The notes beneath the pieces are model-generated. The model was not told where the DNA came from and made no database searches. It saw nothing but the letters and a program-made list of their open reading frames with translations. Positions 1 through 8,763 of a stretch of 64,000 nucleotides of DNA are shown here, in pieces. Positions within the stretch are counted from its first letter, which is position 1. Each line of letters opens with the position of its first letter. The translations under genes were made by a program, and so were the position numbers. The DNA lies in assembly GCF_900107255.1 (NCBI RefSeq), contig NZ_FNPH01000007.1, forward strand, positions 124,001 to 188,000, given 5' to 3'. Origin of the DNA: Micromonospora pattaloongensis (GTDB lineage: Bacteria > Actinomycetota > Actinomycetes > Mycobacteriales > Micromonosporaceae).

Positions 1-1
1 C

Positions 2-385
2 CCACGGCGCGAGACGCTGCGCACGGAGTTCCCGTTCGAGCTGCCGCGCGGGTACGTCGACGGCTCCGGCACGGTGCACCGGGACGGGGTGATGCGGCTG
101 GCGACCGCGCGGGACGAGCTGGTGCCGCTGCGCGACGACCGGGTCCGCGAGAACCCGCCGTACCTCACCGTGGTGCTGCTCAGCCGGGTGATCACCCGGA
201 TCGGCACCGTGGTCGACGTGCACCCCGGCATCGTGGAGGACCTGTTCGCCTCCGACCTGGCGTTCCTGCAGGACATGTACCGGCGGATCAACAGCGAGGG
301 GCACACCCGGGCCAGTGTGGTCTGCCCGGAGTGCCAGCACCGCTTCGCGGTCGACCTCGCCGGCGGCCGCCTGGGGGAATCGTGA
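2..385 (+). CDS. eCIS tail-assembly-like protein, 5' end cut by window
   Basis: The reading frame is open from the first bases of the window to the TGA at 383-385, so the N-terminus lies outside. The visible 127 residues include FPFELPRGYVDGSG, MRLATARDEL and a CPEC pair near the C-terminus (VCPECQHRFAVD). Small conserved proteins of this type sit between the tail tube genes and DUF6760 in actinobacterial contractile injection clusters. I take it as a tail-assembly-chaperone-like component. The internal GTG at 74 is not the start, because coding similarity continues upstream of it. It overlaps the next gene by 4 bases (GTGA), which suggests translational coupling. The exact biochemical role is not known to me. 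Confidence 0.72.
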   Translation, partial: PRRETLRTEFPFELPRGYVDGSGTVHRDGVMRLATARDELVPLRDDRVRENPPYLTVVLLSRVITRIGTVVDVHPGIVEDLFASDLAFLQDMYRRINSEGHTRASVVCPECQHRFAVDLAGGRLGES

Positions 386-540
386 CGTACGCGGCCGACC
401 GCATCTACTCCGAGGTCGCGTACGTCGCCTACCACTTCCACTGGTCGCTGGACGAGCTCCTCGACCTCGAACACGGCGAGCGGCTGCGCTACGTGGCCGA
501 GATCGCCAGCATCAACACCCGGATCAGTCAGGGACGGTGA
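382..540 (+). CDS. DUF6760 family eCIS small protein
   Basis: A 52-residue protein beginning with GTG at 382, which overlaps the preceding stop codon. The sequence runs MTYAADRIYSEVAYVAYHFH and contains WSLDELLDLEHGERLRYVAEI, the pattern of the short DUF6760 proteins found in contractile injection and tailed-phage-like clusters. It probably acts with the preceding gene as a tail assembly factor; the overlapping pair resembles the chaperone pairs of phage tails, but that function is inference. The stop is 4 bases before the next start. Confidence 0.78.
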   Translation: MTYAADRIYSEVAYVAYHFHWSLDELLDLEHGERLRYVAEIASINTRISQGR

Positions 541-544
541 CCCG

Positions 545-2983
545 ATGTGGCGGTGGCCGTGGCGATCGCACCGGACCATGCAGCGGTCCACCACGGACGG
601 CGCCGCGTCCACGTCGGCGCCGACCGGGGACGCCGGGCCGCCGGCCGGCGCACCGACGCACCGCCGCGACGAGCCGCCCGCATGGCTGGGGTTGCCGGCG
701 ATCCAGCGGGTCACCCCGGACGAGCCACGGCTAAATCTGCCCGAGTCCTTCACCGGCTCGCTGGCCGCCTGGCGTGACCCGTCGTACCTGTCGCCGCTCG
801 GGCACCTCGTCGGCGACGGCGAGCCGGCCGGGGTGCTGCACGGGGCGGTGCTGCCGGTGCCCGAGCCGGCACCGGCAGACCCGGGGACCGCGGGCGGCAC
901 CCCGGCGGACACCCTCACGTCGCTGCCGCTCGTGACGCCGCCGCCGGAGGCCCGCCGCACCGCACCGTCCCTGCAACGGCAGATCGGGGGTGCGTCAGCG
1001 GGGCCGCCGCCGGCCGTGTCGCCCGGGGAACGACCGGTTCCGGTGGAGCGCGGGACGGTCAGCCGCCTGCTGACCGCGCCTCCGGCTCCGCTGGAACTGC
1101 ACCTGCCGGCCGTCGACCGGCCGGCCGACCGGGTCCAGCGGACCGTCGACAGCGCCGCGCCCGACCCGACCGGCGCGCCCGGGGTGCCCGAGACGCCCGA
1201 GAAGCCGGGCGCGCCGACGCTCGGGCTGGACGCTCAGGTGGCGGGCCCCGCCACGTTCCCCGTCGAACCGGGCGCGTCCCGGGGCGCGGACGCGCCGACG
1301 GGGCCTGAGCCGGCGGCGGGGACGGCCGGGCCGATCGCCTCGCCGGAAGCGCGACGCTCCGCGCCCGACCTGCCCGTGCAGCGGTCGGCGGGGAACGGCC
1401 CGGGGCGGCCCCGCCGGCTCGGCCTGGGCGAACCGATCGTGCCCCCGCCGCGTCCGCCGAGCCCGGCCGCCAGCGACGCGGGAGCGGCCGGTGGCCTCCC
1501 GGTCCAACGCCGGTCGATCGGGGACGGCGGCCCATCCCCGGCGCACCGGCCGCCACGTGGTGTCGGCGAGGCGGTCGCCGGTCCACGGCCCTTCGGTCCA
1601 CCGGACGGTGGCGATGGATCGCCGGACACCGCCCCCACCGCGGCGGAAACCTCGGCCGGGCTGATCGGGGAGGCGGTCGTCTCGCGCCTCGGCGCGTCCG
1701 CCGACCCGTCCGCCACCGCCCTCGACCCCTCCCCGGCGGACACACCGGCCGACGCCGGGGCCGTGCGCGGCCCCGCGCCGCCGGTCGGCGAGCTGCCGGT
1801 CACCGGCGCGGCAGCCGGTCGGACATCCCACGCCGACGCCACGCCGTCGGACGGCGGCGCGGCCGGCTCGGGTACGGACGGGCCGCCGCCCGTGCAGACC
1901 TTCGTGCCGCCGGAGGACGGCGCGCTCACCGACCTGCGGATGGCGCCGTTGCTCGCCGAGCCGCCCACGACCGTCGGCGGCTCCCCGCCCCCCAGCGCCG
2001 ACGTCCCGACGGCCACGACCGCCGAGGTCCCGACGGCCACGACCGCCGGTGGCCGGGCAGCGGGCAGGGCCGACGGCCGGGGACCCGGTACGTCCGACCT
2101 GCCGGTGGTGTCCCGGCTGGCGGCGCCCGGCACGTCCACCGAGCCTGACCGCACCGGCGGGTCGACGGCCGGCACCACGTCCGACCCGACCGGCGGCACC
2201 GGCGGACCCCTCGTCGCACCCGACCACGCTCCGCTCCCACCGGCGGAGGCCGGGCCCGCCACGGCCGACCTGGTGGGCGGCTACCCGAATGCGCCGGACG
2301 CCACCGGCGACGCGGCCGACGGCGGGCCGCCCGACGCGACCTCCGCGCCCGCTCCCCCGCCCCTGGTCGTGTCCCGGTTGGTCGGCGAGCGGCCCGTGCG
2401 GCTGTTGACCGGCGCGGTGCCCGACGTGCCCGCGCCACCCCGCCCGAGCGTCCAGCGGGTCACCTGGCAGCACGACGAGACGGCGGCGACCCCCGTGTCC
2501 GGTCCGCCCCGCCCGGAACCGGGCCACCTCGTCGAGCCCGAGGTGCCGCTGCCCAGCGCCGCTGCACCCGAGGGCACCGGGACGTTCACGGTGGCCGGTT
2601 CGCCCGGCGCCGCCGGGCCGGTCCCGGTCCAGCGGTGGGTGGGGGCGCTGCCGGACTCGTCTCCCCCCGCCGTGCCCGGCCGGTCGCGTTCCGGCGGCGA
2701 CAGCCCGCCCTCGGCGTACCCCGGCTGGCCGGACCCGGTGGCGCAGCGGGCGGAACCGGCCGACGCGCCGCCGGCGGAGGTGCGCACCCCGTCCCCGGCG
2801 GCGGAGCCGCCGCCGGGCGGCGGGCCGACGGCGACCGGTCAGCCGGCGGCTGGCACCGCTCCGGCCGCCGGGGTGGAGCCCGAGGAGTTGCTGAAGAAGC
2901 TCTACGACCCGCTGCTGCGCCGGCTGAAGACCGAGCTGCGCCTCGACCGGGAGCGGCACGGGGTGCTCGGCGGGCCGGGCTGA
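545..2983 (+). CDS. Long disordered eCIS protein with repeated VQR/VSR motifs
   Basis: An 812-residue protein dominated by Pro, Ala, Gly, Asp and Thr, with no predicted signal peptide or membrane segment. Short motifs recur along it: AIQRV, SLQRQ, VSRLL, RVQRT, PVQRS, PVQRR, VVSRL (three times), SVQRV, PVQRW and VAQRA. The last 40 residues change character to a charged amphipathic helix (EELLKKLYDPLLRRLKTELR). It sits between DUF6760 and the tail tube gene. VQR-type motifs are common in eCIS-associated DUF4157 proteins, but no DUF4157 domain is visible here. A scaffold, tape-measure-like or cargo-adaptor role is inference. Codon choice and strand bias match the neighbours, so it is a real gene. 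Confidence 0.75.
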   Translation: MWRWPWRSHRTMQRSTTDGAASTSAPTGDAGPPAGAPTHRRDEPPAWLGLPAIQRVTPDEPRLNLPESFTGSLAAWRDPSYLSPLGHLVGDGEPAGVLHGAVLPVPEPAPADPGTAGGTPADTLTSLPLVTPPPEARRTAPSLQRQIGGASAGPPPAVSPGERPVPVERGTVSRLLTAPPAPLELHLPAVDRPADRVQRTVDSAAPDPTGAPGVPETPEKPGAPTLGLDAQVAGPATFPVEPGASRGADAPTGPEPAAGTAGPIASPEARRSAPDLPVQRSAGNGPGRPRRLGLGEPIVPPPRPPSPAASDAGAAGGLPVQRRSIGDGGPSPAHRPPRGVGEAVAGPRPFGPPDGGDGSPDTAPTAAETSAGLIGEAVVSRLGASADPSATALDPSPADTPADAGAVRGPAPPVGELPVTGAAAGRTSHADATPSDGGAAGSGTDGPPPVQTFVPPEDGALTDLRMAPLLAEPPTTVGGSPPPSADVPTATTAEVPTATTAGGRAAGRADGRGPGTSDLPVVSRLAAPGTSTEPDRTGGSTAGTTSDPTGGTGGPLVAPDHAPLPPAEAGPATADLVGGYPNAPDATGDAADGGPPDATSAPAPPPLVVSRLVGERPVRLLTGAVPDVPAPPRPSVQRVTWQHDETAATPVSGPPRPEPGHLVEPEVPLPSAAAPEGTGTFTVAGSPGAAGPVPVQRWVGALPDSSPPAVPGRSRSGGDSPPSAYPGWPDPVAQRAEPADAPPAEVRTPSPAAEPPPGGGPTATGQPAAGTAPAAGVEPEELLKKLYDPLLRRLKTELRLDRERHGVLGGPG

Positions 2984-3036
2984 CCGTGCGCCCCGGACGT
3001 TCCCACGATCCAGCGCCGACCGACCAGGAGGGATGA

Positions 3037-3474
3037 ATGGCCAAGGACGAGGTCGCCGTCGCGATCGCCTTCGTCGTCAAGATCGACGACCAGGATCTCG
3101 GCGCGTTCAACACCTGCGACGGGCTCGGCTGCGAGGTGGTGGTCGAGCAGCGGGAGGAGGGCGGCAACAACGGGCACGTCTGGCAGCTGCCCACCCGGAT
3201 GAAGTTCTCCAACGTCAAGCTCTCCCGGCCGGTCACGGCGGAGAGCACCAAGCTGATGCGCTGGTTCTCCGGCATGGCCAACGGGATCACCCGCAAGACC
3301 GCCACCATCGAGGCCCGCACCCTGGAGGGCACCGTGATCGCCAGATGGGGACTGCTCGACGTGATCCCGGTGAAGTGGACCGGGCCGCAGCTCAGCCCGG
3401 ACAGCCCGAAGGTCGCCGTGGAGACGCTGGAGCTGGCCCACCACGGCTTCTTCGGCCCCGGGACCGGGGGGTGA
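3037..3474 (+). CDS. eCIS tail tube protein (T4 gp19-like)
   Basis: A 145-residue protein of the gp19/Afp1/Pvc1 tail tube family, which stacks as hexameric rings to form the inner tube of the particle. Family signatures are the N-terminal strand VAIAFVVKIDDQDLGAFNTC, the central SNVKLSRPVTAES and the C-terminal VETLELAHHGFF. The length is normal for the family. The start is an ATG with an AGGAGG Shine-Dalgarno a few bases upstream. Contractile systems often encode two or three tube paralogues; the neighbouring position of the LysM hub gene suggests this is the one next to the baseplate. The 4-base gap to the next gene fits one transcript. Confidence 0.9.
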   Translation: MAKDEVAVAIAFVVKIDDQDLGAFNTCDGLGCEVVVEQREEGGNNGHVWQLPTRMKFSNVKLSRPVTAESTKLMRWFSGMANGITRKTATIEARTLEGTVIARWGLLDVIPVKWTGPQLSPDSPKVAVETLELAHHGFFGPGTGG

Positions 3475-3478
3475 CCGG

Positions 3479-4243
3479 ATGACCGCCTCCCCGGTCACCT
3501 TCACCGCCGCCGGCAGCCCCGCCGGCCGGGGCGGCGGCCCGCCGCCGCAGCTCACCCACGCGTACCTGCAGTTGCACGAGCCGCCGCGCAACGGCGGCAC
3601 CGCCTCCCCCGGGCCGCAGCTCGGTCGGATCCCGTTCCAGTTCAACCCGAAGGAGCTAGCGCTGACCAAGACCGCCAAGTGGAAGCGGGACGCGCAGCGC
3701 AACGCCAAGAAGAGCGGCGTGCCCGAGTTCACCGGCTCGGACCCGTGCAAGCTGAGCCTGGAGATGTTCTTCGACGCCACCGACACGATGGACAGCTCGG
3801 TGGTGAAGCGGGTGGAGGAGCTCTTCGCCTGCTGCGTGCCGACCGACGCCAGCCGGCAGCAGAAGAAGGGCTCGCCGCCGTGGGTGGTGTTCCACTGGGG
3901 CGGCATGGTCGGCTTCCCGTCCTTCGTGTCCAGCGTCAGCGCCAAGTACACCCTGTTCACCCCCGGCGGCACCCCGGTGCGGGCCCTGTGCACCGTGACG
4001 CTGGAGGAGATCTCCGGTGAGCTGGCCGGGCAGAACCCCACCTCCGGCGCCCTCGCCGCCCGCGACATCCACGTCGTCGTCGCCGGGGACACCCTGCACT
4101 CGGTGGCCTACCAGGCGTACGGGCGGGCCGGGCTGTGGCGCCAGATCGCCGAGGCCAACGACATCGACGACCCGATGCGGCTGCGCCCGGGCACCGCCCT
4201 GCTGGTGCCCGCCCCGGAAGAGTTGAGCGCCCGTGGCCAATGA
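3479..4243 (+). CDS. eCIS hub adaptor with C-terminal LysM (Afp7/Pvc7-like)
   Basis: A 254-residue CIS tube-initiator protein. The N-terminal two thirds include IPFQFNPKELALTKTAKW, the hallmark of the Afp7/gp53-like adaptor that links the tube to the spike. The last 50 residues form a LysM-like fold (IHVVVAGDTLHSVAYQAYGR, then IAEANDIDDPMRLRPGTALL). In phage and eCIS adaptors this LysM stabilises the baseplate rather than binding cell wall. The gene overlaps the following spike gene by 11 bases. Length and domain order match the family. Confidence 0.9.
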   Translation: MTASPVTFTAAGSPAGRGGGPPPQLTHAYLQLHEPPRNGGTASPGPQLGRIPFQFNPKELALTKTAKWKRDAQRNAKKSGVPEFTGSDPCKLSLEMFFDATDTMDSSVVKRVEELFACCVPTDASRQQKKGSPPWVVFHWGGMVGFPSFVSSVSAKYTLFTPGGTPVRALCTVTLEEISGELAGQNPTSGALAARDIHVVVAGDTLHSVAYQAYGRAGLWRQIAEANDIDDPMRLRPGTALLVPAPEELSARGQ

Positions 4244-6068
4244 GCAGTTCGCCAACGCCCTCCTCGTCGAGGTGGGCGGCAGCGCGCTGCCCGCCGAGAT
4301 CGCGTCGCTGCTGACGTACGCGGCGGTGGACGACAGCCGCAACCTGCCCGACCGGTTCCTGCTGCGCTACCGGGACCCGGACCGGACGGTGCTGGCCAAG
4401 GGCGGCTTCACCATCGGCGCCCCGGTCCGGCTGACCGTGCAGACCTCCGACCCGGGCGGTCCCGCGCCCCTGCTCACCGGCGAGGTCACCGCCCTCGAGT
4501 GCGAGCTGGACGCCACCGGCACGTTCACCGAGGTGCGCGGCCTCGACCTGGCCCACCGGCTGCTGCGCGGCCGGCGGGTCGCGGCGTACCCGGGGATGAG
4601 CGTGCCGGACATCGTGCGCAAGGTGGCCCAGCGGGCCGGGCTGAAGGCGGGCCGGATCGACCCGGTGGCCGGGATCGGCGGCGAGCCGGAGGCCCAGCTC
4701 AGCCAGGACAACGTCAGCGACTGGGTGTTCCTGCACCGGCTCGCGGAACTGGTCGGCGCGCAGGTGCTGGTGCTCGACGGCGCGCTGCACCTGCGGATGC
4801 CCGAACCGCCCGCCGGCGCCCCCGACCCGTCGGCGCGGGCCACCCAGGACCCGCTGGTGCTGGAGGTCAACCGGAACCTGATCGCGCTGCGCGCCGGGGT
4901 CACCGCCACCGCCCAGGTGCCGGAGGTGGGCGCGCGGGGCTGGGATCCGGCCACCAAGCGGGCGGTCAGCGCCACCGCCACGCCGAGGGTGCCGGGCGCC
5001 GAGGGGATCGGCGTCGACCCGGCCGAGCTGGGCCGGAAGATGGGCAGCCCGCCGTACCTGGTGGCCGATCCCACCCTCGGCACGGACGCCGCGGTCCGGG
5101 CGGTCTCCGGCGCGCTCGCCGGCGACCTGGGCGGCGGTTGCACCGAGATCGAAGGGGTGGCGAAGGGCAACGCCAAGCTGCGCGCCGGCGCCGCGGTGGC
5201 GTTGGCGAACATCGGCGAACCGTTCCAGGGCAGGTACGTGCTGACCAGCACCCGGCACGTCTTCAGCGAGCAGGCCGGCTACACCACCGCGTTCACCGTC
5301 TCCGGCCGCTCCGACCGCTCCCTGTACGGGCTGACGGCGGGCGCCGCCGAGCCGGCCCGGACCGCCGACGGGCTGGTCCCGGCGGTGGTCAGCGACGTGA
5401 AGGACCCGAAGAAGCTCGGCCGGGTCCGGCTCACCCTGCCCTGGCTCGACGGCGCGTACACCACCGGCTGGGCGCGCGTGGTGCAGCCCGGCGCGGGGGC
5501 GGACCGGGGCGCGGTGCTGCTGCCGGAGGTGGGCGACGAGGTGCTGGTGGGCTTCACCGGCGGCAACCTGGACGCCGCGTACGTGCTCGGCGGGTTGCAC
5601 AACGGCACCGACGCGCCCCCGAAGCTGGACACCGACCCGGTGGACGGCGGCAGCGGCCGGATCGCCGCCCGCGCCCTGGTCTCCCGCACCGGTCACCGAC
5701 TGGAGCTGCTGGAGGCCGGCAGCGGCCCCGACGGCGTCCTGCTGGCCACCGGGGACCGCAAGTTCACCCTGCGGCTGGACCGCAGCGGGAAGCAGATCGA
5801 GATCGTCAGCGACGGGAAGGTGAGCGTGCGGGCCCGCAACGGGATCAGCCTGGACGCCGGCTCCGGGCCGCTGGAACTGACCGGGCAGAAGGTGACCGTC
5901 ACGTCGAAGAGCGACGTCGGCATCGAGGGCCAGGGCCGGGTCGGCGTCCGCGGCACGGGCGGCGTATCCGTGGAGGGCGCCACCGTCAAGGTCGCCGGCC
6001 AGGGCGGCGCGGAGCTGACCGCCGGCGGGCCGGTCACCGTCCGCGGCGCGGTCGTGCGGATCAACTGA
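4233..6068 (+). CDS. eCIS spike protein, VgrG-like (Afp8/Pvc8)
   Basis: A 611-residue VgrG-related central spike. Residues 1-370 match the gp27-like hub domains. Residues 380-455 (VPAVVSDVKDPKKLGRVRL and later VLLPEVGDEVLVGF) are the gp5/baseplate V OB-fold. The tail from about 470 is a series of short Gly/Val beta strands that would form the triple-stranded spike. A GTG start overlaps the preceding gene. It is followed by a PAAR gene, as expected for a spike that carries a tip. No effector extension is fused at the C-terminus. Confidence 0.92.
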   Translation: MANEQFANALLVEVGGSALPAEIASLLTYAAVDDSRNLPDRFLLRYRDPDRTVLAKGGFTIGAPVRLTVQTSDPGGPAPLLTGEVTALECELDATGTFTEVRGLDLAHRLLRGRRVAAYPGMSVPDIVRKVAQRAGLKAGRIDPVAGIGGEPEAQLSQDNVSDWVFLHRLAELVGAQVLVLDGALHLRMPEPPAGAPDPSARATQDPLVLEVNRNLIALRAGVTATAQVPEVGARGWDPATKRAVSATATPRVPGAEGIGVDPAELGRKMGSPPYLVADPTLGTDAAVRAVSGALAGDLGGGCTEIEGVAKGNAKLRAGAAVALANIGEPFQGRYVLTSTRHVFSEQAGYTTAFTVSGRSDRSLYGLTAGAAEPARTADGLVPAVVSDVKDPKKLGRVRLTLPWLDGAYTTGWARVVQPGAGADRGAVLLPEVGDEVLVGFTGGNLDAAYVLGGLHNGTDAPPKLDTDPVDGGSGRIAARALVSRTGHRLELLEAGSGPDGVLLATGDRKFTLRLDRSGKQIEIVSDGKVSVRARNGISLDAGSGPLELTGQKVTVTSKSDVGIEGQGRVGVRGTGGVSVEGATVKVAGQGGAELTAGGPVTVRGAVVRIN

Positions 6069-6094
6069 AGCATCGGTGACGAAGGGAGCAAGCC

Positions 6095-6376
6095 GTGCCA
6101 CCTGCCGCTCGCGTCGGCGACCCCACCGCCCACCCGGGGACGGTCGGCGGCCCCGGGGTGCCCACGGTCCTCATCGGCGGGCAGCCCGCCGCGACGGTGG
6201 GCACCCTGCACGCCTGCTCCTTCCCGGGCACGCCCCCGCATCCGCCGTCGCCGCTGCTGCCGCCCGGCTGTCCCACCGTCCTCGTCGGCGGCCGGCCGGC
6301 CGCCCGGCTCGGCGACCTCGCCGGCTGCGGCGCCCCGATCGTCGCCGGCTGTCCCACCGTGCTGATCGGCGGGTGA
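6095..6376 (+). CDS. PAAR-domain spike tip protein
   Basis: A 93-residue PAAR protein that caps the VgrG-like spike. It has the opening ARVGDPTAHPG and repeated turns GVPTVLIGGQPAA, CPTVLVGGRPAA and CPTVLIGG, with Cys and His residues suited to binding the tip metal ion. The start is GTG at 6095 with a GAAGGGA ribosome site upstream. No toxin domain is attached, so effectors, if any, are loaded differently. The final TGA overlaps a possible GTG start of the gp25 gene. Confidence 0.92.
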   Translation: MPPAARVGDPTAHPGTVGGPGVPTVLIGGQPAATVGTLHACSFPGTPPHPPSPLLPPGCPTVLVGGRPAARLGDLAGCGAPIVAGCPTVLIGG

Positions 6377-6381
6377 CGGAC

Positions 6382-6792
6382 ATGGCCACCGACTTCGTCG
6401 GCGCGGGCTGGGCGTTCCCGTTGCGGACCGACCCGACCGGCGGGATCGCCCTGGTGCGCGGGGACCGCGAGGTGGTGGAGAGCATCCGGCTGATCCTCGG
6501 CACCGCCCCCGGCGAACGGCCCGGCCGGCCCGAGTTCGGCTGCGCCATCCACGAGCTGGCGTTCGCACCGGCGGACCCGTCCACCGCCGGTCAGGTCGCC
6601 TACCAGGTCCGGCTGGCGCTGGAACGGTGGGAGCCCCGCATCGAACTGGACGACGTGCTGGTCGACTTCGCCGACGCCGCCCGGGGGACGCTGCACATCG
6701 ACATCCGTTACCGGCTGCGCCAGGACAACGACCCCCGCAACCTGGTCTTCCCGTTCTACGTCATCCCCGCCCACGAACCCGGAGCCGAGTGA
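6382..6792 (+). CDS. GPW/gp25-family baseplate wedge protein
   Basis: A 136-residue gp25-like protein that anchors the first sheath ring to the baseplate. The family motif is GWAFPLRTDPTGGIALVRGD, then LILGTAPGERPGRPEFGC and a C-terminal FPFYVIPA. ATG at 6382 is chosen; a GTG three codons earlier at 6373 overlaps the PAAR stop and is equally possible. The stop codon shares one base with the next start (TGATG), so translation is probably coupled. Confidence 0.92.
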   Translation: MATDFVGAGWAFPLRTDPTGGIALVRGDREVVESIRLILGTAPGERPGRPEFGCAIHELAFAPADPSTAGQVAYQVRLALERWEPRIELDDVLVDFADAARGTLHIDIRYRLRQDNDPRNLVFPFYVIPAHEPGAE

Positions 6793-8747
6793 TGGCCCTG
6801 CCCGCACCCCACCTCGACGACCGCCGCTTCCAGGACCTGGTCGACGACGCGAAGCGCCTGGTGCAGCGGCGCTGCCCGGAGTGGACGGACCACAACGTCT
6901 CCGACCCGGGGGTGACCCTCATCGAGACGTTCGCGTACCTGGTCGACCAGCTGCTCTACCGGCTGAACCGGGTGCCGGACCGGCACTACGTGAAGTTCCT
7001 CGACCTGCTCGGCATCACCCCGTTCCCGCCGGCGGTGGCCTCGACCGACGTCACGTTCTGGCTCTCCGCGCCGCGGGACGCGCCGGTTGTCGTATCCGCC
7101 GGCACGCACGTGGCGACCGTCCGGGCCGAGCACGTCGAGCCGGTGACCTTCGAGACGCTGCGCGAGTTGACCGTGCCCCCGTGCCGGCTGGTCCGGGTGG
7201 TCACCGTGCCGGACGGGGGTCAGCCGACCGACCGCACCGGCGAGCTGGGCGGGGTCGATCGGCTGCCCGCGTTCGCCGATCCGCCGGCGGCCGGCGACGC
7301 CGTGCTGTTCGGCCTCGACGTGCCGGTGCCCGGCTGCGCGGTGCTGCTCACCATGGACTGGGTGGTGGCCGGGCGGGGCGTCGACCCGACGAACCCGCCG
7401 CTGGCCTGGGAGGCGTGGACCGACGAGGGCTGGGTGGCGTGCCCGGTGGAACGGGACACCACCGGCGCGCTGAACCGGGCCGGGGAGGTGGTCCTGCACG
7501 TACCCGCCGGGCACGCCGCGTCGGTGGTGGCCCGGCAGCGCGCCGGCTGGTTGCGCTGCCGGCTGCGGGAGCCCGTCGCCGGGCAGCCGTTCTTCCACGC
7601 CCCGCCGCGGCTGGGCCGGGCGCAGGCGGCCACGGTGGGCGGGACGGTCGAGGCCTGCCACGCGGAGCTGATCGCCGGGGAGAGCCTGGGCGCGTCCGAG
7701 GGGGTGCCGGGCCAGCGCTTCACGGTGCAGCGCGCGCCGATCGTGGCCGCCGACGGGGCCGTCGAGATCGAGGTGGGTACGGCCGACGGCTGGCAGACCT
7801 GGCGGGAGGTGGCGAGCTTCGCCGATTCCGGGCCGGAGGACCGGCACGTGTGCGTGGACCGGGCCGGCGGGGAGATCCGCTTCGGGCCGGCCGTGCGGCA
7901 GCCGGACGGCGCGGTACGCCGGTACGGGGCGGTGCCGCCGAAGGGCGCGGTGGTCCGGATCCCGGCGTATCGGACGGGTGGCGGCCGGCAGGGCAACGTG
8001 GCCGCCCGCGCGCTGACCGTGCTGCGCGACCCGGTGCCGTTCGTGTCGACGGTGAGCAACCGGGCGGCGGCCACCGGCGGGGTGGACGGTGAGTCGCTGG
8101 CCGAGACGTCGGTCCGGGGACCGCTGACGCTGCGGACCCGGGAGCGGGCGGTCACCACGGAGGACTACGAGCAGCTGGCCCGGCAGGCCGCCCCGGAGGT
8201 GCTGCGGGTGCGGTGCGTGCCGGCCGGCGACGGCTCGACGGCGGTGCGGGTGCTGGTCGTGCCGGCGCTGGGCGAGCACCGCGACGCCGACGACGACGTG
8301 GCCCGGTTCGCCGCGCTGCGGCCTCGGGAGGAGACGTTGGAGCGGATCCGGTCCTTCCTCGACGCGCGGCGCTGCGTCGGTGCCCGGGTGCTGGTGGAGC
8401 CGCCCTTCTACCAGGGGGTGACGGTGGTCGCCCAGGTGCGCGCCCGGCCCCGGGCCACCGGCTCGGCCGCCGACCTGCGCCGCCGGGCCTTGCGGGCCCT
8501 CTACGACTACCTGGACCCGGTGCGGGGCGGCCCCGACGGCACCGGGTGGCCGTTCGGCCGGCCGGTCCAGTCGGGCGAGCTGCACGCCGTGCTGCAGCGC
8601 GTCGACGGGGTGGACCTGGTGGAGGACGTGCGGCTGTTCGGGGCCGACCCGACCACCGGGGACCGCGGTGAGGCCGTGCAGCGCATCGAGCTGAACGTCA
8701 ACGCGCTCGCCTTCTCGTACGGCCATCAGGTGCGGGTCAGCACGTGA
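6792..8747 (+). CDS. Putative baseplate assembly protein (gp6/Afp11-like)
   Basis: A 651-residue baseplate wedge protein. The N-terminal signature SDPGVTLIETFAYLVDQLLY followed by VPDRHYVKFLDLLGI is diagnostic of the actinobacterial putative baseplate assembly family (gpJ/gp6 type). The central part carries beta-rich insertions. The C-terminal third (RTRERAVTTEDYEQLARQA) is the baseplate J core. The start is the ATG embedded in the TGATG overlap; longer upstream readings would overlap gp25. With the next gene it forms the wedge that holds hub and fibres. Confidence 0.92.
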   Translation: MALPAPHLDDRRFQDLVDDAKRLVQRRCPEWTDHNVSDPGVTLIETFAYLVDQLLYRLNRVPDRHYVKFLDLLGITPFPPAVASTDVTFWLSAPRDAPVVVSAGTHVATVRAEHVEPVTFETLRELTVPPCRLVRVVTVPDGGQPTDRTGELGGVDRLPAFADPPAAGDAVLFGLDVPVPGCAVLLTMDWVVAGRGVDPTNPPLAWEAWTDEGWVACPVERDTTGALNRAGEVVLHVPAGHAASVVARQRAGWLRCRLREPVAGQPFFHAPPRLGRAQAATVGGTVEACHAELIAGESLGASEGVPGQRFTVQRAPIVAADGAVEIEVGTADGWQTWREVASFADSGPEDRHVCVDRAGGEIRFGPAVRQPDGAVRRYGAVPPKGAVVRIPAYRTGGGRQGNVAARALTVLRDPVPFVSTVSNRAAATGGVDGESLAETSVRGPLTLRTRERAVTTEDYEQLARQAAPEVLRVRCVPAGDGSTAVRVLVVPALGEHRDADDDVARFAALRPREETLERIRSFLDARRCVGARVLVEPPFYQGVTVVAQVRARPRATGSAADLRRRALRALYDYLDPVRGGPDGTGWPFGRPVQSGELHAVLQRVDGVDLVEDVRLFGADPTTGDRGEAVQRIELNVNALAFSYGHQVRVST

Positions 8748-8763
8748 ACGACAGGAGTGGATC

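Noticed and set aside
995-2959. 654-residue open frame on the minus strand opposite the disordered eCIS protein
   Set aside because: It is Arg/Gly-rich with no domain and arises from the GC-rich composition opposite a Pro/Ala-rich gene.
3957-6101. 714-residue minus-strand frame opposite the spike gene
   Set aside because: It overlaps well-supported eCIS genes completely and has no recognisable family.
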